DNA of 64,000 nucleotides. Origin: Cornus controversa. Its lineage: Eukaryota > Streptophyta > Magnoliopsida > Cornales > Cornaceae. Within the stretch, counting starts at the first letter, position 1, and each line of letters starts with the position of its first letter. The notes under the pieces were generated by a model that saw nothing but the letters and a program-made list of their open reading frames with translations, was not told the origin of the DNA and ran no database searches. The position numbers and the translations under genes are program-made. This document shows, in pieces, positions 21,900-33,203 of this stretch. The DNA is taken from assembly GCA_026545225.1 (NCBI GenBank), contig CM048846.1, positions 14,781,975 to 14,845,974 on the forward strand. The letters are read 5' to 3'.

Positions 21900-22540
21900 C
21901 CCCTAAGTTGGTGCGTAGATATTTGAGACGCCTAACTTCAACAATGCATTTTCAAACACAGTCTTGCTAATGCCTTTCGTAAGAATATTTATAAGTTGTT
22001 GAGAGGTAGTGATAAACGGAGTACAAATCTATTCGGTAATGATTTTCTCTCAAATGAAGTGTCGGTCTACCTCTATAGGCTTAGTCCTGTCATGTTGAAT
22101 GAGATTTGCTACAATGTTAATGGTAGACTTGTTGTCACAGTAAAGAGAAAAAGGAAGTGATACTTGCAGGCACAAGTCTGTCATCAACATTTTTAACCAC
22201 AACAACTCACACACTCCAAGAGTCATACCCTTATACTCTGCCTGTACACTAGATCGAGAAACAACATCCTACTTCTTAATATGCCAAGAAACTAAGTTGC
22301 CACCAATAGTAGTGTAGTAGCTAGAAGTTGACCTCTTATCTGAAATTGAACCTGCATAATCAACATCTGTCCAAGCCTCAACCTGTAAGTGACCATACTT
22401 GGCAAACAAAATACTGTGGCCCGGACACCTCTTTAAGTAGTGTAGGATATGAATAGCTACATCAAGGTGAGGGGTGCGAAGAGAGTGCATGAATTGACTT
22501 ACGACGCTCACGACATAAGTAATGTCAGGTCGAGTCATGG
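21900..22540 (-). pseudogene. Copia RNase H fragment
   Basis: The minus strand encodes MTRPDITYVVSVVSQFMHS, LHYLKRCPGHSILF, WTDVDYAGSISDKRSTS, GGNLVSWHIKK, a TAG stop, then SSVQAEYKGMTLGVCELLW, YCDNKSTINIVAN and EVDRHFI. The TDVDYAG and EAEY-like (QAEY) motifs carry the expected acidic residues. Final codons read LLKLGVSNIYAPT, the usual copia C-terminus. Two stops make it non-functional. Confidence 0.85.
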
Positions 22541-23400
22541 ATAGATAGATGACTTTCTAACAAGTCATTGATATTGACCAACATTCGACAATAACTTCTC
22601 AGAATCACCCAACCGATGATTCTGCTTAATTGAACTATTAGCAGGACAATTGCCAAGCTGACCAGAAGCAGAAAGCAAGTTAAGAACATATTGTGTTGAG
22701 AGATGGAAATGCCAGTCTTGGAGCAAGCCACCTCAATGCCCAAGAAGTATCGAAGGGGACCAAGATCTTTAATCTCAAACTAGTAGCCAAGATAACTCTT
22801 AACCTCAGCAATTTCGGCAGTGTCATCTCCGGTAAGAACAATAACATCAACATACAAAATGAGAGCAATTGTTTTACTGCCTGAATGGCGTAAGAACAAG
22901 GTATGATCAGCTGCACTATGATGAAAACCAAACTAGAGCATGGTTGTGCCAAAACGATCAAACCAAGCTTGAGGGGACTATTTGAGGCATATAGGGAGCG
23001 ACGAAGACGATAGACTATCCCAGAATGTGTAGAAGAATGAAAGCCCGGAGGGGGAACTATATACACCTCCTCCTATAAGTCACCATTGAGAAATGCATTC
23101 TTGATATATAATTGAAAAAGAGGACAAGAATGAATCATAGTAATGGAAAATAAAACGCGGATGGTGTTCATCTTGGCAACATGGGCAAAATTCTCCTGAT
23201 AATTTATGCCATGAGTTTGAGCATAACCCTTTGGCAACCAATCAGGCCTTATAACGAGTAATTGACCCATCTGGATTATGCTTAACGACAAAGACCCAAC
23301 GACAGCCCACAACTTTTCGTCCAACAGGAAGCGGAACTATGTCCCAAGTTTGATTTTTCTCAAGTGCTTGCAATTCTTCAGTCATAGAATCACGCCACTG
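22541..23400 (-). pseudogene. Copia reverse transcriptase fragment with altered active site
   Basis: Pieces in two or three frames give WVFVVKHNPDG, GYAQTHGINYQENFAHVAK, FQLYIKNAFLNGDL, EEVYIVPPPGF, VYRLRRSLYAS, ILYVDVIVLTG and LGIEVACSKTGI. The catalytic YVDD box is YVDV (GAT changed to GTT near 22850), which would remove a metal-binding Asp. Frameshifts occur near 22.9 and 22.68 kb, and KNAFLNGDL replaces the usual VKNAFLHGDL. Confidence 0.8.
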
Positions 23401-23408
23401 AGGTTGTG

Positions 23409-24500
23409 CTAGTGCATCTGCAACACTAAAAGGAAGAGAAACCGAAGCAACAGAAGCAAGAAAACTTCGATAAGAGGATGAGAGAGCACAATTAGAAACA
23501 AAATTTGAAATAGGATAAGTACAATAACGTTTACCCTTTCAAAGAGCAATAGGACGATCATCAAACAAAACAACAACTTGAGTGGGTGGAGCTGGTGTCG
23601 AAGGGACATGGTAGTCAGTCGTGGGAGTAGAAGCTTGAACATGCTGAATACGATTGTAAACCCATGAGAATGGAACAATTCCCCTTATTGGAGGGGTATA
23701 ACGAGGAGGAATAGTAGCAGAGGAAACATGAAAAAGTAGAGGAGTTAAATACGGAAGAAGGTGATTATAAGTCGTGTTTAATAGGAACCACTCACTCTGA
23801 GAACCAGCTGAACCACTATAGTATGGTATATGTTTAAAGAAAAAGACATCCATGGATATAAACTGCTGACGACAGGAAGGATGGTAACACCTGTAACCTT
23901 TCTGAGATTGAGAATAACCCAAAAATACACACTTCAATGCCTTGGGATCAAGCTTTGTACGAGTTTGCCCCAATTGCTAAACAAAGCACACACACCCAAA
24001 TACCCGCAGGGGAATCAAAAAAAGAGATAGGTTGGGATATCAGATTGAGAATGAGGCTACAAAGTTAAGAACCCTAGAAGAGGTCCTATTAATGATGTAA
24101 ACAGCTGTAAGAACTGTATCTCCCCAAAACGACCGGGGAACATTCATACCAATGCAAATGGCTTTGGCTAAGTCAAGGATGTGGCAATTCTCTCTCAGAA
24201 CAACTATTCTGTTGAGGGGTTTGAACATTGCATATCTGATGCTCAATCCCAAATTTTGTACACAGCTGTTATACCTCCCCAGAAGTGTATTCCATACCAT
24301 GATAAAATCTGAATTTTTTAATGGTATGACCATATTGAGTCTGAACCATTGTCACAATTTTTTTAAAAATAGTGTACACCTTATTTTTGGTTTTCATGAG
24401 ATAGATCCACGTAACACGATTATGTTCATCAATAAACAACACAAAATATCAAAATCCAATACTAGAAATAACTGAGGAAGGCGGATGCATCTGAATGAAC
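23409..24500 (-). pseudogene. Copia integrase fragment
   Basis: Reading down from 24.48 kb: FIDEHNRVTWIYLMKTKNK, TIFKKIVTMVQTQ, then KFRFYHGMEYTS, where the expected RSDNGTE catalytic segment has lost its Asp. Next come NVPRSFWGDTVLTAVYIIN and KALKCVFLGYSQSQKGYRC, the usual C-terminal part, and a Pro/Ser-rich linker to reverse transcriptase. Stops and shifts are frequent. Confidence 0.8.
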
Positions 24501-24910
24501 AAGATCAAAAGGTGTTGAAGTAGTTTTATTACTACTAGTAGGATAATTGGAACAAACATGTTTAGCTAAGTAACATATCTCATAAGATAAATCTGAGACT
24601 GTCACATTACTAAATAAATAAGAAAATAAATATTTTAAATAACCGAAAGAAATGTGTCCTAAGCGCAAGTGCCAATGCATAAGCTGCGCTTTATTAGATG
24701 AAACAGAACTAGAAAATGAAACTGAATGCGTGAGGTGACGAAGGACCATCCAACAGGTATAAGCCATTCACTTCACGTCCATTACCAATTGTCCACTTCG
24801 ACACCAGATCCTGAAAAACATAGTGAGATGGAAATAACGTTACGCTACAATTAAATTGGTTTTGTAACACTACTAACATAAATAAGATTACTAGTAAGTT
24901 ATGGAACATG
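24501..24910 (-). pseudogene. Copia GAG-pre-integrase (zinc-binding) fragment
   Basis: The minus strand gives VSKWTIGNGREVNGLYLLDG, then in a shifted frame QLMHWHLRLGHISFGYLKYLF, EICYLAKHVCSNYP and FDLVHSDA. The HWHLRLGH...CxLAKHxC arrangement is the HHCC zinc-binding module that precedes the copia integrase core. One frameshift lies near 24.75 kb. Confidence 0.85.
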
Positions 24911-25170
24911 AAGTATATCTGATAAAATTAAAATGAGTACAGATACGTTACCCTTCTTGGCAATGGAAGATGGAGAGCCATCCGAAAAGTGTACCTTTCG
25001 ATGGCCAGGCAGATATTGTAAGAGTGGAAGAAGGATGATATACCAGTTATATTGTCTAAAGCACCAGAATCAATGATTCATGGTATCGAAGATGTAGATA
25101 CGCTATATGTAAATGCAATAGTGCATGAGTGGGCATAAGTAGAGATTGGCTAACTGAAGAATTTTTTGAA
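24911..25170 (-). pseudogene. Copia aspartic protease fragment
   Basis: IIDSGALDNITG is encoded around 25040-25080 (minus), the DSGA active-site loop of copia proteases followed by the usual DxMTG-like sequence. SFFHSYNIC and a degenerate VRFADGSP segment follow. A stop precedes the IIDSGA segment. The same segment is present on the plus strand at 28.17-28.37 kb and near 63.69 kb. Confidence 0.75.
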
Positions 25171-25845
25171 CTTGTCTAAATCAGCCTGAGTCAAGATAAT
25201 TGTGGTAGATGATGAAGAAACAGACTTGTCAACGGTTGACAACGAGTCTGACTGTGTAACAGAATTCGGAAAGGATCGAGGCTGTTGTTGTTTATGCTAT
25301 GAGAGGAATTGTTTCATGTTGTTATTTCTGCTGTGACCGGACAGCCTAGGTACTCAAAAACCTATTCATATAGTGCTCATTCAAATATGATTCTTTCATA
25401 GACTAGCATTGTGATGGAAAACGGGGTTAAAGAACATTCAGTTAGCACCTGTAACTCCAAGGCAACCACCTTCACTAAACAATTTCGCTTAATCTTTTAG
25501 TAAATTCACGTCGAAAAGTAAGAATTTTGCTTTTATCTTTTAGTAAATTTACGTCGAACTGGGAAATCTATTCCACTTATTTTTTTAATTCTTTTTAGTA
25601 TCTCATCTTTTGGAGCACTGTCAAGCAGACTGTCAGAACTGTCATCGGAATAATAAAAGGCAAGTGTAGGATCATTGTAATCATGCGGACCATTAGAATT
25701 GTCATCAAAAAAATTCCTCGTGGCTGGAGCAGTACTGGTTGAGGCAGTGGCAACCTGACGACGGGTTATTTGGCCATAATTTTCTGCCTCTTGGTGAACT
25801 CTAACGGGTGTAGAATAGTGGATGGATGTAATTGCTTCTCTACAC
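25171..25845 (-). pseudogene. Copia-associated gag tail homologous to the tandem array
   Basis: Minus-strand pieces include ENYGQITRRQVATASTSTAP, RNFFDDNSNGPHDYNDP, AFYYSDDSSDSLLDSAPKD, MKESYLNEHYMNRF and QSDSLSTVDKSVSSSS, ending ILTQADLDKFKKFF just before the protease. In the array the same pieces read AFYYFDDISDSLSDSAPED, MKEPYLNEHYINWF and QPDSLSTFDNS. No CCHC zinc knuckle is visible. Confidence 0.7.
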
Positions 25846-26460
25846 TTCGTACAAAAATAAAATGTGCAAAAAATTTACTAAAAATTTTTTAGTAATAAGG
25901 AGGGTCGAACCACTCTCAAGTGAGAGTCAGTAATAAGTCTCAAATTCAAAACCTCAATATTTTGGAATGAAAAATGAAAATTTTAAAAAATAAAATTCTG
26001 ATTTTTTAATAATCAGAACCATTACTAAATACATTTGATCAATTGATGGAAAAAATCTTGAGGAAAGATAATTCACCACCATGGATTCATATAATAAAGT
26101 TTTTAATATTCTTATTTAATTTTTCTCCAATAATCAATACACTTCACCAATCCAATTAAACTTGGAAAGATAGAGGAAGATATGACATAAAAAATAACTC
26201 TTGATTATATATGAGAGAATATTTTTTACTTAATCTGTTCTACCTTTGGTAGGTAAATAGAAGTAGGCAGTCTTCGAATTACCATTATTTGCCAAACACG
26301 GAGAATCGTCCATCTAATTTTTGAAAAGAAAAATTCAGAATAGAAGAATAAAAGAATGCTTTTGGGAGGAAAGATTAGACAAGAAAATAAAATAACTTAT
26401 TTATATTTCAGCCATGGTAGCTTCATCACTCCCTTGAGAAGGATGCTTACGTTTGCATAT
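25846..26460. other. Non-coding AT-rich stretch
   Basis: No protein motif or transposon end is recognised. The position would be expected to hold the 5' part of the minus-strand copia element, but gag start, primer-binding site and LTR are not visible. Confidence 0.4.
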
Positions 26461-26720
26461 CAATAGAAAAAAAACATATAGAAATGAAACTATTATTCTT
26501 CATTGAATTAAAAAAATGATTACACTATTTTTTCTACAATTTCTCTACAATTTTTTAACTCTCTTCACCAACCCCTAAGATCTCCTATTTATAGAGTTAG
26601 AGGGAATGGTTTAGGTGGGAAAAATTTAAAAACAAAAATTGAAAATACAAAATTTGAATTTAAATATCTAAGATTTGTTTCCATATTTTCAATTTGAATT
26701 CTAGACCGCTAACATGGCCG
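26461..26720 (-). mobile_element. Possible LTR fragment (minus strand)
   Basis: On the minus strand CTCTATAAATAGGAGATC is followed by GTGTAATCA and TTCAATGAAGAATAATAG, the TATA, transcript leader and poly-A-signal layout of small plant LTRs. It does not match the LTR-like sequence at 20.46-20.66 kb, so it is not simply the partner LTR of the copia element. No target duplication is identified. Confidence 0.35.
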
Positions 26721-27734
26721 TGTAAAAAAAATATTTTACAAAGTTTTGAACTTGAGATCTCTTGTGGAATAGATTGTACAGAATACCATCTCTCATACAA
26801 TTATTCTTATGTTCATCTTCGGCTATATATATCTTTTCCAACCTTTTTTTTTTGCTGCTTTTGTTCTCATTTGAAAATCAACACCTATAAAACATAAAAT
26901 ACAAAGTTAAGAACATTTAAATAAAATAAAAGAGTAATTAAAAACTTATTTTGGAATATAAAATAGCATATTTTGTGCACTTATTAAAATATCCCCGAAC
27001 GAGCTTTTGTTAGTCCTCTAGCAAATACAAGTAAAAGAGATTAGTGCACAAACTGTTACTTTTATTTAACTCCTAACTAAAGATGTGCCATTTTCGTAGG
27101 TTATTTTCGATTGCATTTACCATATGCAATAAGGCCTTAAACTCCTAAATTACCCTTAGTGGACGACTTATAGCCTCATGAGGGTTTGTAGTGAAGGAAC
27201 CCACAAACTTCCTAACGACTACAAAAAAAGAGTTGTTTTAAGGCAGTAGTTTCTCGTATTGTTCAGATAATCTCCTGTATATTCATAAAATATGAAAAAT
27301 AAGAAATTAAATTGTCAAATTTCTCATATACAACGAGCTACTGGAGTGTCATAAAAATAAAGATTAAAAAAAATTCATCCACAAGTAACCTAGAAGTAGA
27401 GTGAATGTGTGTGAAGTTGACAAAAAGTCATCCTCAAATTCAAGTAATGTAATTCCCAAGTCACTAGAAGAAAAAGGCGTATCGATTTTAAATCTCACAA
27501 ATAAATATTTCTCTAAAAGAACAACTCTTAGACATTTGGCTATCTGTTTCTCTCAGTTGTATGTGAGTAAAAAATTTTGTTTGTAAAGTAAAAGCAAACT
27601 CACATACTAATATGAAAAATTGATACATATAAATAGAAAAGTCTCATGATAGGAATGTTGATTACTTTGGGAGAATGTCGAGTTACCCACCATAGCGCCT
27701 TCTCACTTATTACATACTATCACATCTTTCCATA
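26721..27734. other. Non-coding AT-rich stretch
   Basis: Short open frames (for example 27401-27586) have no recognised motifs. Homology to the copia-derived family begins near 27735. Confidence 0.4.
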
Positions 27735-28680
27735 AATTCTAAAGCGAAATTGTTTCGTTTTGACGTAACTTTGCTAAAAGATAAAGCGAAATTGTTTCAT
27801 AAGGGTGGTTGCCTTGGGGTTACACGTGCCAGCTGAATGTTCTTCTACCCCCGTTTTCCATCACAATGTCAACCTATGAAAGAATCATATTTGAATTAAC
27901 ACTATATGAATAGGTTTGTCGAGTACTTAGGTGTTCGATCATAGCATAAACAACAATAGCCTCGATCCTTTGCAGATTATGTTACACAGTCAGACTCGTT
28001 GTCAACCCTTGACAACTCTTCCTCATTATCCTCTGCCACAATTACCTTGACTCAAGCTGATTTGGACAAGTTCAAATAGATCTTTAGTAAGATGGAGGCA
28101 TCATCCTAGCCAACCTCAACTTATGCCCACTCAGGTACTATTGCATTTGCACATAGCGTATCTATATCTTCGACACCATGGATGATTGATTCTGGTGCTT
28201 TAGACAATATGACTGGTATGTTATCCTTCTTCCACCCTTATAGTATCTACTCTGGCAATCACAAGGTACGCTTTGCGGATGGTTCTCCATCTTTCATTGT
28301 CGGGAATGGTAACATATCTGTTACTCTTTTTAACTTTATCAGATACACTTTATGTTCCAATCCTTATTACTAATCTTATTTCTCTTAGTAGTGTTACAAA
28401 ATAATTAAATTGTAACATAACGTTATTTCCATCTCACTGTGTTTTTCATAATGTGGTGTCTAAGTAGACAATTGGTATTCTCTCCATTTCTGTGAAATTG
28501 GTAAGAAATAGAGGAAAAATAGTTGAAGTATCACATAATAATAATAATAAAAGATTATTATAACTCACAGAGTCTCTTCGGGAATCTCAATAGCGAAGGC
28601 ATTTGAAACTTTAACATAATCTCGTCGACGACTATATTTTTGGTTAAAAATTTGCATTACATTCTTATGATGTATGATAA
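27735..28680 (+). mobile_element. Copia-derived fragment of the array family (+)
   Basis: The order is GCTAAAAGATAAAGCGAAATT, GTGGTTGCCTTGGGGTTAC, the CAGACTCGTTGTC gag-tail linker, a protease piece (MIDSGALDNMTG at about 28182), KVRFADGSPSF, GGACAATTGGTATTC, an (AAT)n run and CTCGTCGACGACTATATTTTT. It joins protease sequence at GACAATTGGTA directly to TTC..CATTTCTGTGAAATTG, a junction also present at 41.15 and 63.92 kb but absent from the copia copy at 24.8 kb. Confidence 0.8.
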
Positions 28681-28688
28681 GCAATGAA

Positions 28689-30463
28689 TGTTGCGTATTC
28701 AACGCCCCTAAAATTATATGAATTAGTATCTTAGTAATATTTATTTCATATTTTTATTAATAATTTTAATTTTTTCATGATTTCAGGTGATTAAGGGTAA
28801 TTCTGATTAATAATGGCGCAATCGAGCTACAGATGGTGCTATTTTAGTAGGAAGCTGAAGTTTAACCCATGAGATATGTGTATATTGAAGATCCAAACTA
28901 AATGGACTGAAAAAATGGGCTGGAAATGAATGTAAATGAAGGAAAGGAGCACGAGCCTATTCACATTGAAAATTGAGCCAATTCAGGCCTAAAAAGTTCT
29001 GGACCCATTTTAGTATTCAGACCATAACTTCATACAAGATTTTCAAAATGACCCAAACTCTGACTAGGTTGAAGGAAATTCAATGCTGTACATTTTCGTA
29101 TTTCAGAAAAAATTTCTAAAACGGACGTTTATGGCACCTTTCTACCCTATTTGTGCAGCTGCCACTTTTTGGGCACAAAGCCACTTTTTGATGTGCATGT
29201 GCCATTTTCTTATGCGCATTTGTCACTTTGGGAGAGGAGGTGTTTCGTTTGTGTTTTCTTCGCAAAATAAAAGAGAGAAAACTAGAGTATTATTCGAGAG
29301 CGGAGAAAAAAGACGGAGGCGATTCGTGACGATTGACAGAAAAAAATGGAGGCTTCAACAACTGCTATGAGAAGCTAACTTCTTCCTAGGGGTTTAAGGA
29401 AGCCCTAGCTAAGTATCATTGTTGATTGAGTTATATTTGGGGATTGTTCTTTTTATGTATATAGATGTATAATTTTGAGTACTATTTTGTATCATTTGTG
29501 TAATAAGTGACAATTGCATAGATGTGCATTTATGGTTGTGTTTAAATGTTTATAATCATTCTTGATTTAATATTGTCTTGTCTTAGATGATATTTTATCT
29601 TGATTGAACTCAAATCAATCGCATGAGAGATTAAAAAAAATAGGATTTTAAAAGAAGATTTTAATGTTGAACTTGATAATTTTTTGAGGTGAATTATGGA
29701 TCATTGTGACTTGTTCGATAGGTTAATATTTTCTTAAATTTAATATCTCTCATTCTTATTTTCAAAATTTAATGAATGATAATTATACAACAAGTTTTCA
29801 TTGCATGTATGAACATATAACTTTAACAGTTCATGCCTAGGGAAGACGAGTCGTGCTACACCTTAGTTTAGGTAGATGATTTGTGCCAACCGAAGATGGG
29901 TTATAGCTTAGTGAGTGTTTGTATATATCCTCTTGATGATTTCATTGTGAACATGCATGTATGAGACAAGGACTTTGATAGGCCATGCCTAGGAAAGACG
30001 AGTCGTGCTACACCCTAGTTTAGGTACACGATTCATGCCAACCGAAGATGGGTTATTGCTTAGACCTTAATTGTATGTTCATCGTTCCATGAATCTTATT
30101 TATGCATATTGTAGAATTTTTTCCAAAGTAATTTCAATCGATGATGGTATGATGCTAGTGGTTAAGTCAAGACCCTATACTTCTCTCTCTTGAATTTTAT
30201 CTATCATTTATTTATGTTTTTATTTTATGTCATTTAATTTTAATACCTTAATTTAAAACAAACAAAACAAATTATTTTTGAATTAAATTAAATAAGGTCT
30301 TGATAGCTTAACAACGAAACAACGCAGTCTCTGTGGGTTCGACCTTACTAATCACTTTACTAATTTTAGTAGAGTATTTGTAGATTTTTATAAATTATCT
30401 TTTGTCGAAGTATAAAATAACAATGACACTATTACATAATATTTTATCGCATTTTGCACATCA
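28689..30463 (+). mobile_element. Athila-like Ty3-gypsy 5' LTR, about 1.77 kb
   Basis: The LTR end is set by the primer-binding site at 30471: the preceding ...TTTTGCACATCA ends in CA at 30463. The start is approximate, probably TGTTGCGTATTCAACGCCCC at 28689, since CGCCCCTAAAATTATATGAA resembles Athila-type LTR starts. A 152-bp internal direct repeat (CATGCCTAGG at 29832 and 29984, ending CCGAAGATGGGTTA) is present. No second LTR of this family is seen. Confidence 0.6.
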
Positions 30464-30470
30464 AACAAAA

Positions 30471-30488
30471 TGGCGCCGCTGCCGGGGA
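30471..30488 (+). promoter_or_regulatory. Primer-binding site complementary to tRNA-Asp
   Basis: TGGCGCCGCTGCCGGGGA lies 7 bp after the LTR end. The consensus in Athila/Calypso elements is TGGCGCCGTTGCCGGGGA, complementary to the 3' end of plant tRNA-Asp; this copy has one mismatch. Confidence 0.85.
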
Positions 30489-30749
30489 CTGCTATCGCGG
30501 TTGTGTTGTTAAGTTTAAAGATTTAGTCTAGTTTAATTATTATTTAGGACTTGTATATATTTTGTTTTAGGTGTTTTGAGTTTTTGAATATAACACAAGA
30601 GCTACTGCAAAGGTGGAAAGAAACCGAAATTTTGGGACCTCTTGTGAGTTTTTATATTTTAATTCATGCACTTGTGTTATTTTTGTACTTATTGTTATCT
30701 GTAAATTTTTAAATTTATTTTAATTTGTTTATCTCTTTTATTTGAAAAC

Positions 30750-31262
30750 ATGCTAGTTGAGTTTGAAGACCCGTTGAAAGCATGTTTAGGTCATTTTGGT
30801 TGTGATTTCGATATTGATTGTGCATGTGAAGAGGTAAATGCCTTATTGGATTCTGTTCCTCTTATAGACCCACAAATGTGGAAGGCCAATTTTGAATCAA
30901 TACAACCAGTTGAGTTAGATCATGCCCTCATTATGGAGTCATTACTCATACCGGACTCCAAAACTTTATATGAAGAACTTAAGTGTGATCACTTAAGTCC
31001 TAATGAGAGTCCACCTTTTACCTTTGTTTTTGACTTGAGTAGTGACAAATTAGATATCAATGACAAAATTAGTCAAGAACAAGTTAAAGGGTCATGTTTT
31101 CTTGAATCAGTCGAATTTTATTTGATTGATTCATTTTTCTTAAAACCTCACATTGATATAGATAAGAGGTGCCTAAAAATTGTTTGGATTTCGGCACAAA
31201 AAAGTGAGGACAAAATAGGGGGGACACTCTTAAATCTCCTTAAGAGATGTGGTATAGGGTGA
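30750..31262 (+). CDS. 170-codon ORF inside the Athila-like element, unknown function
   Basis: It begins ATG at 30750, about 260 bp after the primer-binding site, and runs without a stop to 31262. The protein is acidic and Cys-containing in its first third (CLGHFGCDFDIDCACEEV), then VPLIDPQMWKANFESIQPVE and HLSPNESPPF. The middle part resembles the spacer upstream of the LKPLP...LKYAYL motif in some gypsy polyproteins, but that motif is absent. No gag, zinc knuckle or protease motif is visible. A non-autonomous element's residual ORF is the best guess. Confidence 0.5.
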   Translation: MLVEFEDPLKACLGHFGCDFDIDCACEEVNALLDSVPLIDPQMWKANFESIQPVELDHALIMESLLIPDSKTLYEELKCDHLSPNESPPFTFVFDLSSDKLDINDKISQEQVKGSCFLESVEFYLIDSFFLKPHIDIDKRCLKIVWISAQKSEDKIGGTLLNLLKRCGIG

Positions 31263-31800
31263 ACTTTTCATCAGAAGTAGTAGTTAGGAAGTGTGCATTT
31301 TTATTTTCATTTATTTTTGCTTTTGTTTGAGTTTATTTTTCTTCGTTTTAATTATTATTTGTGTTTATTTTTTATTTTGTTGCATTCTTTTTTATTTTAT
31401 TTTTCCTTTTAATATGCGTGGTGTGTAATTGTGTTTTTTATGACAGGTTCCTGCATCCAAGTTTGGGGGGATGGCCAACCCTTATTCATGTGAATGTTTT
31501 ACCAAATTTTGACAATTCTACCGCTACGGTAATATTGTTCTATCATTTACCATATGTTTCATATTTTTGTTACACATTGAAGACAATGTGTGATTTAAGT
31601 TTGGGGTAAGGAAGAACACTTTTGTTTGTTATTTATTTATTTTAGATTGTTTTGTTTTTAGTTTAGATGTTTTAACACCAATGAAGAGTTTAATACTTTA
31701 TGTAGGTTCTTCACTTGCAATTGTAGAGTATGTGTAAAATTTCTAGAAACTTTGATTTGAATGCAGTGATTTAAGTCGTTATTTGCATTGACATGACTTG
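31263..31800 (+). mobile_element. 3' part of the Athila-like remnant with purine-rich tracts
   Basis: CCAAGTTTGGGGGGATGG near 31459 and GATTTAAGTTTGGGGTAAGG near 31592 resemble purine-rich phrases near the 3' end of Athila-type elements. The Athila-like sequence ends at about 31800, where Tekay-type pol starts. No 3' LTR follows, so the element is truncated. Confidence 0.45.
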
Positions 31801-31806
31801 TAGTGG

Positions 31807-32660
31807 TTGACTCTAGTTCTTTTCACAATTGTGGATGTGTTTCTGGAGGACTTGACAGAGTTACCTCAAATGAGAGATGTTGTGTTTAGCATTGATCTTG
31901 CTCCTGTTACCGCGCCTATCTTTATGGCACCGTACTGGATGACACTGGCTGAGTTGAAGGAATTAAATGATCAATTGCAAGAGTTGTTAGATAAGGGATT
32001 GGTACGACCTAGTACATCACCTTGGGGAGCTTCAGTCCTATTTGCTAAGAAGAAGGATGAATCTTTACAGTTATGCATAGACTACCGTAAGTTGAACCAA
32101 ATAATGATTAAGAACAAGTATCCTTTGCCAAGGATAGATAACTTATTTGATCAGCTTAAGGGTTTGACTTGTTTTTCGAAGATCGAATTGAGGTCGGGGT
32201 ATTACCAGTTGAGGGTGGGAAGAGGACATTCTGAAGACAACCTTTCGATATGGCCACTATGAGTTTCTAGTGATGCCATTTGGATTGACGAATGTACCGG
32301 CAGCGTTCATGGATTTGATTAACTGAATTTTTAGGGTATACTTGGATAGGTTCATGGTGGTCTTCGTGGATGACATTCTTGTGTAGTTTTCTTATATAGA
32401 GGAGCATGAGATCCACTTGAGGACAATATTACAGATTTTAAGAGAACACCGTTTGTATGCCAAATTCAAAAAATGCAAATTTTGGTTAACAGAGGTGAAA
32501 TTTCTAAAACACATGGTGTCGGAAGGGGGAGTATCGGTAGATCTTCTAAGATAGAAGCGGTAATGAATTGGAAGAGGCCTAAGAACGTATTCTAGATATG
32601 TAGCTTCTTAGGATTGGCAGGATATCATCAGCGTTTCGTGAAAGACTTTCGAAGTTAGCG
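31807..32660 (+). pseudogene. Tekay reverse transcriptase fragment
   Basis: The open piece to 32262 encodes [54 protein letters not shown] and [15 protein letters not shown]; the catalytic SKIDL Asp is Glu (SKIEL). After a frameshift near 32220 it continues [19 protein letters not shown], then a stop, VVFVDDILV, another stop, and [11 protein letters not shown]. The FVDD box retains both Asp residues. Confidence 0.88.
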
Positions 32661-32666
32661 GCACCA

Positions 32667-33160
32667 ATGACCAAGCTTACTTGTAAGGGAGTTAAGTTTG
32701 AGTGGAACGAGGGTTGCGAGCATTCCTTTATGGAATTGAAACGTAGATTGACTAGTGGTCCAATTTTGATTATTCCCGAGCGTGGTTTGGGTTATGTCAT
32801 CTATTGTGACGTTTCACGGGACAGTTTGGAATGTGTGTTGATGCAAACTGAGAGGGTTGTTGCATATGGTTCCCAACACTTGAAGATCCACGAGCAGAAT
32901 TACCCGAGTCATGACTTGGAGTTGGCGGCGATAATTTGTTCTTTAAAAATATGGAGGCATTATCTCTACGGAGAGAAGTTTGAGGTTTTCTCTGATCATA
33001 AGAGTTTGAAGTACCTTTTTACACAAAATGACTTGAATATGAGGCAGAGGAGATGGGTTGAATACATGAAAGACTACAACTTTGATCTTTAGTATCACCC
33101 GGGAAAGGCTAATGTGGTTGCCGATGCATTGAGTTGGAAGTCACATGACATTCTAGCTAG
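32667..33160 (+). pseudogene. Tekay RNase H fragment
   Basis: The frame opens with MTKLTCKGVKFEWNEGCEHS and carries YVIYCDVSRDSLECVLMQ, VVAYGSQHLKIHEQNYPSHD, LELAAIICSLKIWRHYLYG and FEVFSDHKSLKYLFTQ. DVS, HDLELAA and SDHKSL supply the expected catalytic Asp and Glu residues. A TAG at 33090-33092 interrupts before YHPGKANVVADALS, the usual end of gypsy RNase H. Confidence 0.88.
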
Positions 33161-33203
33161 TATTGCTATCCGTGAGTGGAAGATAATGGAAGATATCTAA
33201 AAA

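Larger units (their letters stand above)
21896..25845 (-). mobile_element. Ty1-copia retrotransposon internal region, degenerate
   Basis: Reading the minus strand from 25845 down, the order is gag tail, protease, GAG-pre-integrase, integrase, reverse transcriptase, RNase H. Integrase before reverse transcriptase is diagnostic of Ty1-copia. All domains are broken by stops and frameshifts. The gag tail (25.17-25.85 kb) is homologous to the tandem array units beyond 41 kb and to 27.7-28.5 kb (+). No 5' LTR or primer-binding site is recognised beyond 25845. Confidence 0.85.
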
